Positions 8,981-17,975 of a stretch of DNA of 64,000 nt are shown piece after piece. The stretch lies in the NCBI RefSeq assembly GCF_009177065.1, contig NZ_WEZF01000018.1, forward strand, positions 1 through 64,000, given 5' to 3'. The translations under genes were made by a program, and so were the position numbers. Every line of letters starts with the position of its first letter. Within the stretch, counting starts at the first letter, position 1. The stretch comes from Tautonia marina. GTDB taxonomy: Bacteria > Planctomycetota > Planctomycetia > Isosphaerales > Isosphaeraceae. Under the pieces are notes generated by a model, which saw nothing but the letters and a program-made list of their open reading frames with translations, searched no databases and had not been told where the DNA came from.

Positions 8981-11560
8981 ATGAAATGTCGAATTCCTCG
9001 ACGCGGATCGTTCTGGTCCCTGCTAGTCCTGTTCGTCGTGCAAGCGACCTGGGCGGAAGACGTGGAGCTGCAGTTCGAACGGGATGTGGCTCCCATCGTG
9101 GAGGAGCATTGCCTGAAGTGTCATGGGACAGTCCAGCGCAAAGGGGGCCTGAGCCTGATCTCGGTTGCGACAATGCTCGAAGGGGGAGACAGCGGTCCAG
9201 CCCTCAGCCTGGAAGAACCTCACGAGAGCCTGATCCTGGAACAGATCGACCTGGGGACCATGCCCCCGGCGAATGCGGATCGACTGACCGACTCCGAGAT
9301 CGCCACATTGCGAGCCTGGATCCACGCCGGAGCCCCGACCGATGGTTCGAGAATTGCCTCGGCTTCGGACGAAACCGAGACGCCCATTCACTGGGCCTTC
9401 CGACCGCCGACCCGGCCCGACGTTCCACCCGTTGACGACCAGAGCAGGGTCCGTAATCCGATCGACGCCTTCTTGCTCAATCAACTCGAGTCGCGTGGGC
9501 TCGGGTTCACGAGTGAGGCTGATCGAATCACTCTGATCCGCCGGGCCACTTTCGATCTTTGGGGACTGCCACCATCGATCGAGGAAATCGACGACTTTCT
9601 CGGTGATCGCGAACCCGACGCATACGAGCGGCTGATCGACCGTCTGCTCGCGAGCCCTCGATACGGCGAACGTTGGGGGAGGCACTGGCTCGATGTGGCA
9701 GGCTATGCCGATTCGGAAGGGATTCTCGCGGCCGATCATGTGCGATCGGCGTCATGGAGATATCGAGACTGGGTGATCCAGGCAATCAATGACGACAAGC
9801 CCTACGATCAATTCCTGCGAGAGCAGATCGCCGGAGACGAGCTGGTCGACTACTGGGCGGCATACCAGTCCGGAGACACGTTGAGCCCGGAGGTCGTGGA
9901 TGCCCTGATCGCGACCGGTTTCCTCCGCAACGCCGGGGACACGAGCCGTCCCGACTTAGTGAATATCCAGGATGCACCGGGTTACTACTATCAGACACTT
10001 GATGACACGCTAACGATTGTTGCATCCTCAACCCTTGGCCTGACGCTCCAGTGCGCCAAGTGCCATACCCACAAGTATGACCCGATCACTCAGGCCGAGT
10101 ACTATCAGGTCCAGGCGGTCTTCATGAGCGGCTATCGCCCCTCCGAGTGGGTGCCTCAGGTCGAACGAAGACGACTCGAGGCGACTGCCGCGCAAGAAGC
10201 CGAGGCCGAGGCGCACAACGCCCGCATCGATGAGGCGATCGCCCGGCGCCGCGAGACCATCGCCAACCTGACGAAAGCCTTCGGCGAGCGGCGATTCGAG
10301 CAACGCCTCGCGAACTTGCCCGCACCGATCCGAGATGACGTTCGCGGCGCGTTTGCCGTCGGGGCCGAGGAGCGTGACGAGATTCAGCGTTATCTCTTCG
10401 GGAAGTTCGAGGCCGACTTGCGGCCGAACCCCGAGGCGCTTGCAGCCCTGATCGCTGAGGAGTCGCCCTGCGACCGCGACCTGATCGCATCGCTCGAAGC
10501 GTCGAACGCCGAGGACGAGGCACGACGGCAGACCTTCCCCGAAATCCGGGCATTCTATGATCTCCCCGGCGATCCTCAGACGCCGATCCTTCAGCGAGGA
10601 GACTATCGCCAGCCGGGTCCGATGGTCGGCCCCGGTGCCTTGCCCGCCCTGCTGGCTCCTGAACCGTTCGCATGGAGCCCCCCCGAAGCCGGGGCCCCCA
10701 CCAGCGGCCGTCGGCTCGCGTTCGCGGAATGGCTCACCCAACCGGATCATCCCCTGACTGCCCGCGTGCTCGTCAATCGACTCTGGCTTCATCACTTCGG
10801 CGAGGGAATCGTCTCCACACCCGAGAACTTCGGCGTGAAGGGAGCCTTTCCGAGTCATCCTGACTTGCTCGACTGGTTGGCCACGGAATTCATCGCACAA
10901 GGGGCATCGATGAAACAGATGCACCGGTTGATGATGACCTCGACTGCGTATCGCCAGTCGAGTTTCGACGACCCCGTTCGGCATTCCCGCGCCCGGAGCC
11001 TCGATCCCAAGAACAGCCTCCTCTGGCGGCAGAGACTTCGAAGGCTGGAGGCTGAGGCCCTGCGAGACTCCGTCTTGAAGGTGTCCGGCACCCTCAATCC
11101 GTCCATGGGAGGCCCTCCGGTGCCGGTCACCCGGTCGCCGGGAGGAGAAATCATCGCGCCGGAGAATGAGGAAGGTCGGCGTCGGTCGATCTATCTCCAG
11201 GTTCGCAGGAGCCAGCCATTGACCTTCTTACAGGTCTTCGATCAACCGGTGATGGAGACCAATTGCACCCAACGCTCGGTTTCCACCGTTTCCTCCCAGG
11301 CCTTGACCCTCCTCAATAGTGAATTTCTCGCCGGACGTGCGGAGTCCTTTGCACATCGAGTGCTCCGGGACGCGCCGGACGATCCGGTGGATCTCGCGTT
11401 CCGGCTGGCGTTCGGCCGCTCACCGACAAATCATGAGCACAAAATGATCGACTCCTACATTTCCGAACAGGTCCAAGTCCAGAACCGAGGGCGTGCCGAC
11501 GCGTTCGTGGATGTTTGCCAAATGCTCCTCAGCAGTAATGAGTTCGCGTACATCGACTGA
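8981..11560 (+). CDS. Planctomycete cytochrome C (PSCyt1-DUF1549-DUF1553)
   Basis: From ATG 8981 the product has 859 residues with a signal peptide (about residues 1-25). A PSCyt1 domain follows with the heme-binding CLKCH at residues 44-48 and a MPP-type axial-ligand loop. Then come DUF1549 (PSCyt2) with LIDRLLASPRYGERWGRHWL, a second CAKCH at about residues 355-360, and a C-terminal DUF1553 (PSD1) with HPLTARVLVNRLWLHHFGEG. The frame is open further upstream into the preceding gene, but only the 8969 and 8981 ATGs give a signal peptide. The protein is flanked by two DUF1501 genes on the same strand, probably one operon. A periplasmic redox role is inferred; the substrate is not known. Confidence 0.92.
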   Translation: MKCRIPRRGSFWSLLVLFVVQATWAEDVELQFERDVAPIVEEHCLKCHGTVQRKGGLSLISVATMLEGGDSGPALSLEEPHESLILEQIDLGTMPPANADRLTDSEIATLRAWIHAGAPTDGSRIASASDETETPIHWAFRPPTRPDVPPVDDQSRVRNPIDAFLLNQLESRGLGFTSEADRITLIRRATFDLWGLPPSIEEIDDFLGDREPDAYERLIDRLLASPRYGERWGRHWLDVAGYADSEGILAADHVRSASWRYRDWVIQAINDDKPYDQFLREQIAGDELVDYWAAYQSGDTLSPEVVDALIATGFLRNAGDTSRPDLVNIQDAPGYYYQTLDDTLTIVASSTLGLTLQCAKCHTHKYDPITQAEYYQVQAVFMSGYRPSEWVPQVERRRLEATAAQEAEAEAHNARIDEAIARRRETIANLTKAFGERRFEQRLANLPAPIRDDVRGAFAVGAEERDEIQRYLFGKFEADLRPNPEALAALIAEESPCDRDLIASLEASNAEDEARRQTFPEIRAFYDLPGDPQTPILQRGDYRQPGPMVGPGALPALLAPEPFAWSPPEAGAPTSGRRLAFAEWLTQPDHPLTARVLVNRLWLHHFGEGIVSTPENFGVKGAFPSHPDLLDWLATEFIAQGASMKQMHRLMMTSTAYRQSSFDDPVRHSRARSLDPKNSLLWRQRLRRLEAEALRDSVLKVSGTLNPSMGGPPVPVTRSPGGEIIAPENEEGRRRSIYLQVRRSQPLTFLQVFDQPVMETNCTQRSVSTVSSQALTLLNSEFLAGRAESFAHRVLRDAPDDPVDLAFRLAFGRSPTNHEHKMIDSYISEQVQVQNRGRADAFVDVCQMLLSSNEFAYID

Positions 11561-11581
11561 ACCCAACCGGAGGCCCGACCG

Positions 11582-13015
11582 ATGCCGAGTCACCCCTTCT
11601 CGTCCCTCGCAGGCCCCCCCGGAGTCTCGCGACGAGCGGTGCTTTCGAGGCTGGGAGGCAGTTTCGGCGGTCTGGCCCTGGCCGCGCTCCTGGGTGAAGC
11701 CCACGGTGAATCTCCGAGCAGCCCGTCGCGGTTTGACGTCTTGCCCCGGCCGCCTCATGCCCCGGCCAGAGCCAAGTCGGTCATTCAACTTTTCATGCAC
11801 GGCGGACCAAGTCACGTCGATCTGCTCGACCCCAAACCGATGCTGGCCAGGTATGACGGAAAGGCACCTCCCGACGAGGTCGCCGATCGGGAGAAAATCA
11901 CCGGCAATCTGCTCAAGAGCCCGTTCCGGTTCGCGAGGCACGGTCAGTCTGGCCTTCCGTTCTCCGAAACACTCCCGCGGATCGCCGAACACGCGGACGA
12001 CCTCGCCGTGATCCGCTCAATGTACACCGAGCACCGCAACCACGAACAAGCACTCTGGATGATGCACACGGGGCTGATCGTCTCGGGCCGTCCTAGCCTG
12101 GGCTCCTGGGTGACCTACGCCCTGGGAACCGAGAATCAGGACCTCCCCGCCTACGTCGTCCTGCCTGACCCAAAGGGGCTGCCAGTCGATGGGATCCGGA
12201 ATTGGTCAAGCGGCTGGCTCCCTCCAATCTATCAAGGGACCCCATTCCGATCCGAAGGGCTGCCGGTGCTGAACCTCCGGCCGAAGGACCCTCGCCCCGC
12301 CGAGGTCGATCAGGCCCGGCTTGCGTTGCTGGGCGCGTTGAACGACGAGCATAAACAGCGGCACCCCGGCGAGCTCGAGCTCGATGCCCGGATCGCCAGT
12401 TTCGAGCTGGCCGCTCGGATGCAGCTTTCTGCGACTGACGCGCTCAATCTGAACACCGAGTCGCCAGAAACCCGATCGCTCTACGGACTGGACAACCCGA
12501 TCACGCGGTCCTACGGGGCCCGATGCCTGATGGCCCGTCGATTGGTCGAACGCGGGGTCCGCTTCGTCCAGATCTTCATGAGCGGCCAGCCGTGGGACAC
12601 CCATACGAATAACGCGGCGAGCACGCGCGTCTGCTGCGATCAGACCGACACCCCCATCGCGGGGCTCCTCACCGATCTAAAACGAACCGGACTCCTTGAT
12701 CAGACCGTGGTGATCTGGGGAGGCGAATTCGGGCGGACCCCGGGCGCGCAAGGTCCCGATGGTCGTGATCATCACCCGTTCGGTTTCAGCGTCTGGCTCG
12801 CCGGGGGTGGCATCAAGGGGGGACAGAGCTACGGCTCGACCGACGAGTTCGGCTATCACGCCACGGTCGACCGGACAAGTGTCGCCGACCTGCACGCGAC
12901 GATCCTCCACCTGCTCGGCCTCGATTCCCAGCACCTGGTCTTCCCCCATAACGGACGCGACGAACGGCTCACGGATGTCTACCCAGCCAGGCCGATTCTG
13001 CCCCTCCTGGCGTAA
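11582..13015 (+). CDS. DUF1501 family protein, second copy of the cluster
   Basis: The 477-residue product has a twin-arginine-like leader with SRRAVLSRLGGSFGG at about residues 16-30. It shows DUF1501 blocks such as LFMHGGPSHVDLLDPKP and VVIWGGEFGRTPGAQGPDGRDH. It begins 21 bp after the PSCyt gene, so the two are almost certainly co-transcribed. It is more like the textbook PSCyt-partner DUF1501 protein than the upstream 7495 copy, which lacks the longer PDGRDHHP region. Its 3' end borders the decayed IS1595 element. Function is unknown; secreted or membrane-associated action is inferred. Confidence 0.93.
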   Translation: MPSHPFSSLAGPPGVSRRAVLSRLGGSFGGLALAALLGEAHGESPSSPSRFDVLPRPPHAPARAKSVIQLFMHGGPSHVDLLDPKPMLARYDGKAPPDEVADREKITGNLLKSPFRFARHGQSGLPFSETLPRIAEHADDLAVIRSMYTEHRNHEQALWMMHTGLIVSGRPSLGSWVTYALGTENQDLPAYVVLPDPKGLPVDGIRNWSSGWLPPIYQGTPFRSEGLPVLNLRPKDPRPAEVDQARLALLGALNDEHKQRHPGELELDARIASFELAARMQLSATDALNLNTESPETRSLYGLDNPITRSYGARCLMARRLVERGVRFVQIFMSGQPWDTHTNNAASTRVCCDQTDTPIAGLLTDLKRTGLLDQTVVIWGGEFGRTPGAQGPDGRDHHPFGFSVWLAGGGIKGGQSYGSTDEFGYHATVDRTSVADLHATILHLLGLDSQHLVFPHNGRDERLTDVYPARPILPLLA

Positions 13016-13039
13016 TCGATGATCGAAGCCTCCGACGCC

Positions 13040-14030
13040 TGTAGAAACCCGATCGAAATGTCAGGTTTGGCTCTTTCGGTGTTTTGGGGGGATGGCTCAA
13101 GGAGGAGCTCGATTAGGGCTCCGAGAAGCGCCTTACCTCGCCAGCGAACATGATGCGTGAACTCGAAGGAGCCCAGGTACAGCGGCAACTTCACCAGCGA
13201 GATCCCCCGATGCGGTCGCAGTCAGCTCCGCAGTAACGACCAGAAGCCTTCCATCGTATTGACGTGGACCTCGCAAAAGCCGTCCCCGTCTTCGTCCCGG
13301 GCGTACTCGCCGGCGGCATGGCAGACTGTGTGATGGGTGTAGCCCCATTTGGATAGTCGGTGGTAGATGTCGTACTCGGCGGTGGAGACCACGCTGCCCG
13401 GGGCGATCGTCGCCCGGATGAGGGGGGGCGATTGACCTCTGCCGGACGTCGCGCAGCATCCGGATCACAACCTCGCCCTTCCGCTGGATCACCCCGAAGA
13501 TCGGCGGCTTCTCCTTCGCCATCGTCCCCCGCCCACGCTCGCCGTTCTTCCGCCGACGTCGCCCGGTTCGCCCTTTTTTCTCACCGCTTCGGGATGGCCC
13601 TTGTGGCCGGCCACGACGTACACCTCGTTGCACTCGACTTCGCCCGAGAGCTTCGCATCGGGCTTTCGCCGGACGACACCCTCTTGCAGCAGGGTCGCCA
13701 TCCGCTGGACGTCGTCCGGGTCGAGGTCGAATTCCTGGGCGATCTGCTCGTTCGAGAGGTTCAACCCGAGAAAGTCGAGGACCAGAACCCAGGCCCGAAG
13801 CGGCTGGTGGTGGCCGACGAAGATCGAGTCGGTCGGGTCATCAAACCGGCGTCCGCAGGGCGGGCACTCGTAGCGGCGGCGTTGCGGCTCGGTATCGTCC
13901 TGGCCCTGCTTGACCACCCGGGCCGAATCGCAGCGCAGAGGGGGGAACGGACGCCGTCGGGCCAACGGAGGAGACGGACCATCTCGTAGCACTTGGCATC
14001 GTCGGTGATCCCCAGGATCTTGACGAGCAT
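13040..14030 (-). pseudogene. IS1595-family transposase remnant, multiply frameshifted
   Basis: Pieces of one transposase appear in order on the minus strand but in different frames. ATG 14030 starts ILGITDDAKCYEMVRLLRWP. A zinc-ribbon part (RRRYECPPCGRRFDDPTDS) and ECNEVYVVAGHKGHPEAVRK follow in a second frame. KEKPPIFGVIQRKGEVVIRM is in a third frame. Then VNTMEGFWSLLRS is interrupted by a TGA near 13228, before LPLYLGSFEFTHHVRWRGKA. At least three frame changes (near 13955, 13565 and 13440) and the nonsense codon make it inactive. The order zinc ribbon then ISXO2-like DDE core, ending with the VNxxExFWS motif, is typical of IS1595. Terminal repeats were not identified. Confidence 0.8.
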
Positions 14031-14205
14031 GGCGGGTATCCCCAGGCTACGGGGAAGCGGTCAGGGGGCTTCTCGGGCCTAATTGTAGGGGTAAAGTAGA
14101 ACCTTCGCACCCATCTCCCTGAAACACCGGATGGGCCTACCGAAAATGTCTGCATTCCCCTGATCTCAGATACAATCGCGTTGTTCTACCGGATTATCTA
14201 CCGGG

Positions 14206-14382
14206 TTCGCCCCCCAAATGACCGGAAAAACCTGAGAATGAACGCGACGGGACACTGGGACTTGCAAGAAATGGAAGCTTTCGTCAGATGAAGCCCCCAC
14301 GCGGCTTTCGGTGCTTCTCGGCCGGTTTGAGCCTTCGCTTCGGGTCCGTGAGGTCGGAGGTTCAAACCCTCTCGCCCCGACT
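14206..14382 (+). repeat. 176-bp repeat, copy 1, with tRNA-like 3' end (candidate RNA gene or attachment site)
   Basis: This unit is repeated in the same orientation at 28189-28364. The last 75 bp differ at only six positions. The 3' end reads like a tRNA T-arm plus acceptor strand: GGAGG-TTCAAAC-CCTCT followed by CGCCCCG. A matching 5' acceptor strand (CGGGGCG) was not found just upstream, so this is not an ordinary complete tRNA. The unit starts with TCGCCCC and ends with CTCGCCCC, giving a short direct repeat at its borders. A hairpin followed by T residues lies about 75 bp downstream. A transcribed structured RNA or an integrase attachment site derived from a tRNA end are both possible. 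Confidence 0.5.
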
Positions 14383-14458
14383 TTTCTTAAGTCCTTCCCG
14401 CCTCAGAGTTTAAAGGTCACTCTCTTGTGAGAATGTGCGGCCCTGAAGCTGACGTCTA

Positions 14459-14479
14459 AGCGCTACTGGTAGCGCTTTT
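14459..14479 (+). terminator. Candidate intrinsic terminator downstream of the tRNA-like repeat
   Basis: AGCGCTA, loop CTGG, TAGCGCT, then TTTT: a 7-bp perfect stem followed by a T run on the plus strand. It lies about 75 bp after the tRNA-like end and has no upstream coding gene on that strand, so it may terminate a transcript of the repeat. Confidence 0.45.
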
Positions 14480-14715
14480 GAGCCGCCAGAGATTGTGCGC
14501 AGCCGCCTTAATGCGGTCCCCTCCCAGACTACGCTCTCCTCAATTCGTGGGCCAGCCTGGGATTCGCATCTCGTCCTGAGTGCGTTTAGGGCCTCCTGAT
14601 CTGGTCCTCTCTTTGACCGGATACGCAGCATGCGACAATCGGTGCGAGCCTGAGGCTGGTTGAATGCGTTTCCCAGGATGCTTCCATCCAGGATTGCTCG
14701 CAGCGCCCACATCGC

Positions 14716-15075
14716 GTCCCCAAGTATCGCCATCTCAAGGCCCAGGACCTGGGATTGGTCGAGATCAACGGCAAGCGCATCTACCTTGGCCGCGACAAGA
14801 GCCCCGAGTCGCTCACCAGGTACCACCGCCTTGTCCAGGAATACCGCTCCCCGCCATCCGCCGTCCCGGATGAGTCAGGTGGCGATCCCTCCTCATCGGA
14901 GGCGATCAACGAACTGATCGCAGCCTACTGGCAGCAGCACGTCGTCGTCTATGAAATCAAGGACGGCCGATCAAGCACCGAGCAGGACCATATCGGCCAG
15001 GCCTCCGGTTTCTCCGATGGCTCTACGGCAACACCCCGCCCAAAGAGTTCGGCCTCAAAGCTCTGAGAACGAGTG
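14716..15075 (+). pseudogene. Tyrosine recombinase (integrase) N-terminal remnant
   Basis: The frame reads PKYRHLKAQDLGLVEINGK, then IYLGRDKSPESLTRYHRLVQ and INELIAAYWQQHVVVYEI. This is the N-terminal arm-type and core-binding region typical of planctomycete site-specific integrases. Near 15000 the frame changes, and the homology continues as LRFLRWLYGNTPPKEFGLKA up to about 15075. There the minus-strand IS5 remnant begins. The catalytic domain with the R-HxxR-Y residues is absent. The remnant lies about 330 bp from the tRNA-like repeat, the usual position of an integrase beside its attachment site. Confidence 0.65.
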
Positions 15076-15859
15076 CAAGAAGCACATCCGCGAGGGCTTG
15101 AGAGCTGGGATTATCATGGGAATCGACGCCAATCGTCTGATCGCCTCGCTGCTCTCGGTCGTCCGCTCGTAGTCCCGGGCCAGGCGGCGGTGCCGGACCA
15201 GCCAATCGAAGCTTCGCTCCACGACCCAGCGGCGAGGCAGCAACCGGAAGCCGCCTTGGCTGATCGGCTTGCGGCCCAGTTGCCGGTCTCACCCGCTGAC
15301 GGACCCCATCCAGTCGACGTCGGCCTTGTAGGCCCCTCGCCCCAGCCTCCTCCGCAGCCGGAGGAATCGGCACGGGGACTGCCGGAGCAGCGGCTGGAAC
15401 CTGTCGCAGTCCTGCACCCCGGTCAAGTACTCGACCACCGCGATTACCAACCCCAGGAAGTCGAGCAGGATGTGCTGCTTCCGCCCGGCGATCCACTTGC
15501 CGGCGTCGAAGCCTTTCTCACCCCCCTTCGACGGTCTTGACCGACTGGCTGTCGACGATCGCTGCCGAGGGGCTCATCTTGCGACCTTCAGAGCGGCAAA
15601 CACGGGTGCGAAGGACGTCGAGGCCCTGCTCCCAGGTGCCACCGAATCGCCACTGGAGATGGAAGGAAAAGACCGTGCCCCAGGGGAGCAGGTCGTGAGG
15701 CATGTACCGCCAGAAGGTGCAGGTCCTGCTCAGGTCGAGTAGAAGATGCCATTAGTGACCTCGCAGAGGCCGTCCGCCGTCGTGCTCTGGTGACACCAAC
15801 GGCTCGATGAGCCGCCATGACTCGTCGGTGAAGTCCGGGGGATAGACAGTTCGGCTCAT
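15055..15859 (-). pseudogene. IS5-family transposase remnant, frameshifted
   Basis: Starting at ATG 15859 the product opens as SRTVYPPDFTDESWRLIEP, the normal N-terminus of a short IS5-type transposase. Frameshifts follow. RYMPHDLLPWGTVFSFHLQW and SPSAAIVDSQSVKTVEGG are recognisable next. The end, LPRRWVVERSFDWLVRHRRL followed by DYERTTESSEA, is in a third frame. All expected blocks are present in order, so this is a nearly full-length but inactivated copy, about 0.8 kb. It has truncated the integrase remnant at its left border. It is unrelated at motif level to the intact IS5-family element at 1081-2076. Confidence 0.8.
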
Positions 15860-15925
15860 GGCAGACAACGAATCCGCGAATAACGCGCCGAAACGACGAC
15901 GCTCACACACGTTCTCGGAGGAGAT

Positions 15926-16381
15926 GTGGGCTTGACTCGAAAGACCGGTTCGGTGTACAAATTCTTTAAGTTCTTTTTGTATGGTGACTGCGGAGAGAGG
16001 TCAGTGGTTCGACCATCCAACGCGGAATGCTGCAGGCACTCGATTGTCGCAGACCTCGCGCTGGTTCTGTTTACTCTCTTCATGCCGGTCTGGGCCTCGC
16101 TCTCGCTGAATGCTCCCGTCGATGTGGACACCCATTCCGGGACGCTCGGCATCATTTCTGATGGCCACGGAATGTCTTTCGCTCCGGCCACCCCGGGCGG
16201 AGCATTTCTTCCTGCTGATGATTCGGCCTTCATCGAAGGGTCCGAGGAAGAGCATTCCGACCCATTCGTCGAGCTGATCTCCCCCGCCTTCAACGCAACG
16301 GACGGGCTTCACAAGGCTCGCTCCGGTCGGCTTCTGCACATCTCGCACTCGCGAACCGTTGCACTCCCGCTTCGTTGTTAA
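15926..16381 (+). CDS. Small hypothetical protein upstream of the efflux operon
   Basis: The open frame encodes 151 residues with a hydrophobic segment (DLALVLFTLFMPVWASLSL, about residues 43-61) that looks like a signal peptide or membrane anchor. A polar region with GTLGIISDGHGMSFAPATPGG and PADDSAFIEGSEEEHSDPF follows. The true start may be later than ATG 15926, because the first 40 residues are basic and unlike a leader. I do not recognise the family. It lies on the same strand as the RND genes, 316 bp before the adaptor start. It could be a genuine small exported protein, or an open frame by chance in GC-rich DNA. Confidence 0.4.
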   Translation: MGLTRKTGSVYKFFKFFLYGDCGERSVVRPSNAECCRHSIVADLALVLFTLFMPVWASLSLNAPVDVDTHSGTLGIISDGHGMSFAPATPGGAFLPADDSAFIEGSEEEHSDPFVELISPAFNATDGLHKARSGRLLHISHSRTVALPLRC

Positions 16382-16696
16382 CGGGCGGTCGCTACGGTCC
16401 TGCCGCGTTCGGACCCGTTGGCGAACTTCTCTCCACCGCTGCTGACGGCCGACCCAATCTTCCTTGATGCGCCGTCCCACGCGGACCGATCTGGCACGGC
16501 CGATTCACACGCCGTGGCTCGACCGCGATGACCTGGGAGAATGGGCGCCGTCGTGCAGTCGCTTACGCGGCGGGCGCAGACTCGGCTGATTCAGGACACC
16601 CGGGATCACGGTACGTCCTCGACGCCCCGGCCAGGTCCCCGCGTTTGGCGTGGGTCTGGTACCTTCGAGAGCTTTGTCGCACAAGGATCGCCAAGC

Positions 16697-17917
16697 ATGA
16701 ACGCGTTTGCTTTTGTCTGGAAACGGCCGATCACCCTGATCCTGCTGGTGTTCGGGCTGGTCTCGGGAGGACTCCTGGCTGCAGACCAGTTAGGCGTTGT
16801 TGATGTCGCCCCGGCTCTCAATAAGGCGGGCATCGAGATGACCACCCTGCTCGACAGGGTCAAAGGGATGGCCATGGCCGCTGCGTCCGAGGCCGAAGAG
16901 GAGCCCGAACACGAGCATCACACGATCGTGGTGACCAGCCCCGAAGTCATGGACGTCACCATCACCGAGCCCTATGTTTGCCAGATCCACTCTCGGCGGC
17001 ACATCGACGTCTGCGCGCTGGAGGGCGGGTATCTCCAGGAGATCCTGGTCAGCGAGGGTCAGACGGTGAAGAAGGGCGACCTGATGTTCAAGGTCCTCCC
17101 AACGCTCTACCAGGCGAAGCTCGAGGCCAAGGAGGCGGAGGCCCAGCTCGCAGAGTTGGAGTACATCAACACCAAAAACCTGGCCGACAAAAACGTCGTC
17201 TCCCAGAACGAGGTGAAGTTGCTCCAGGCCAAGCTGGCGCGGGCTCAGGCTGAAGCGGAGCTGGCCCGGGCAGAGTTGAATTTCACCAATGTCGTCGCGC
17301 CCTTCGACGGCATGGTTGATCGCCTGCACAGTTTCCAGGGCAGTTTGATCACCGAGGGAGAGGTTCTCACAACGCTGTCCGACAACAGCGTGATGTGGGT
17401 CTATTTTAACGTACCAGAGGCCCGCTACCTCGAATACATGGCCGACCAAGGCCAGGAGAAAAGGGAGGATCAAATCGAACTTCGACTGGCCAACGGCAAG
17501 TTGTTCTCGCAGATTGGCACGATTGGCGCGATCGAGGCCAATTTCAACAACGAGACCGGCAACATTGCATTCCGGGCGGACTTTCCCAACCCGGAGGGAC
17601 TGCTCCGGCATGGCCAGACGGGCACGGTGCTGATCAGCCGGGTCCACAAGGACGCCGTGGTCATTCCACAGCGGGCGACCTTCGAGCTGCTCGACAAGCG
17701 ATACGTCTTCGTCATCGACGAGGAGGGCATCGTGCACCAGCGTCTGATCTCTTTCGAGCACGAGAAGGAAGACATCTTCCTCATTGAGAACGGCCTGACC
17801 GCGTCCGATCGGATCGTCCTCGAAGGGGTCCGAGAGGTCCGCGACGGTGAGGAGGTCGAGTTCGAATATCAGGAGCCGAGCGAAGTCCTCGCGCACCAGA
17901 AATTCCACGCGGAATAA
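16697..17917 (+). CDS. RND efflux periplasmic adaptor (membrane fusion protein)
   Basis: This 406-residue protein has an N-terminal membrane anchor (about residues 7-27), an acidic/His segment (EEEPEHEHH), and the classic HlyD-type order. A lipoyl half (VCALEGGYLQEILVSEGQTV) is followed by a coiled-coil hairpin (about residues 150-205, with ALKLEAKEAEAQLAEL-like heptads). The second lipoyl half (NVVAPFDGMVDRLHSFQGS) and the beta-barrel with LRHGQTGTVLI come next. ATG 16697 is chosen because it follows an AAGGA-type ribosome site and starts just before the hydrophobic anchor. It is the first gene of a tripartite system; the pump gene starts 58 bp downstream. It bridges the pump to the outer-membrane channel. 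Confidence 0.93.
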   Translation: MNAFAFVWKRPITLILLVFGLVSGGLLAADQLGVVDVAPALNKAGIEMTTLLDRVKGMAMAAASEAEEEPEHEHHTIVVTSPEVMDVTITEPYVCQIHSRRHIDVCALEGGYLQEILVSEGQTVKKGDLMFKVLPTLYQAKLEAKEAEAQLAELEYINTKNLADKNVVSQNEVKLLQAKLARAQAEAELARAELNFTNVVAPFDGMVDRLHSFQGSLITEGEVLTTLSDNSVMWVYFNVPEARYLEYMADQGQEKREDQIELRLANGKLFSQIGTIGAIEANFNNETGNIAFRADFPNPEGLLRHGQTGTVLISRVHKDAVVIPQRATFELLDKRYVFVIDEEGIVHQRLISFEHEKEDIFLIENGLTASDRIVLEGVREVRDGEEVEFEYQEPSEVLAHQKFHAE

Positions 17918-17975
17918 CCATCCGTTCCCTTCGCCTTACCTCCCCCACTCCCGCCGACAGCAGGCACATCAGGCC

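Noticed and set aside
14206-14382. A complete tRNA or tmRNA gene
   Set aside because: Only the T-arm and 3' acceptor strand are present; no pairing 5' acceptor, D-arm or anticodon arm could be placed.
16790-17908. 372-codon minus-strand open frame opposite the adaptor gene
   Set aside because: Antisense shadow of a clearly homologous gene; composition is Leu/Val/Asp-rich in the pattern expected of the third-codon GC bias on the other strand.
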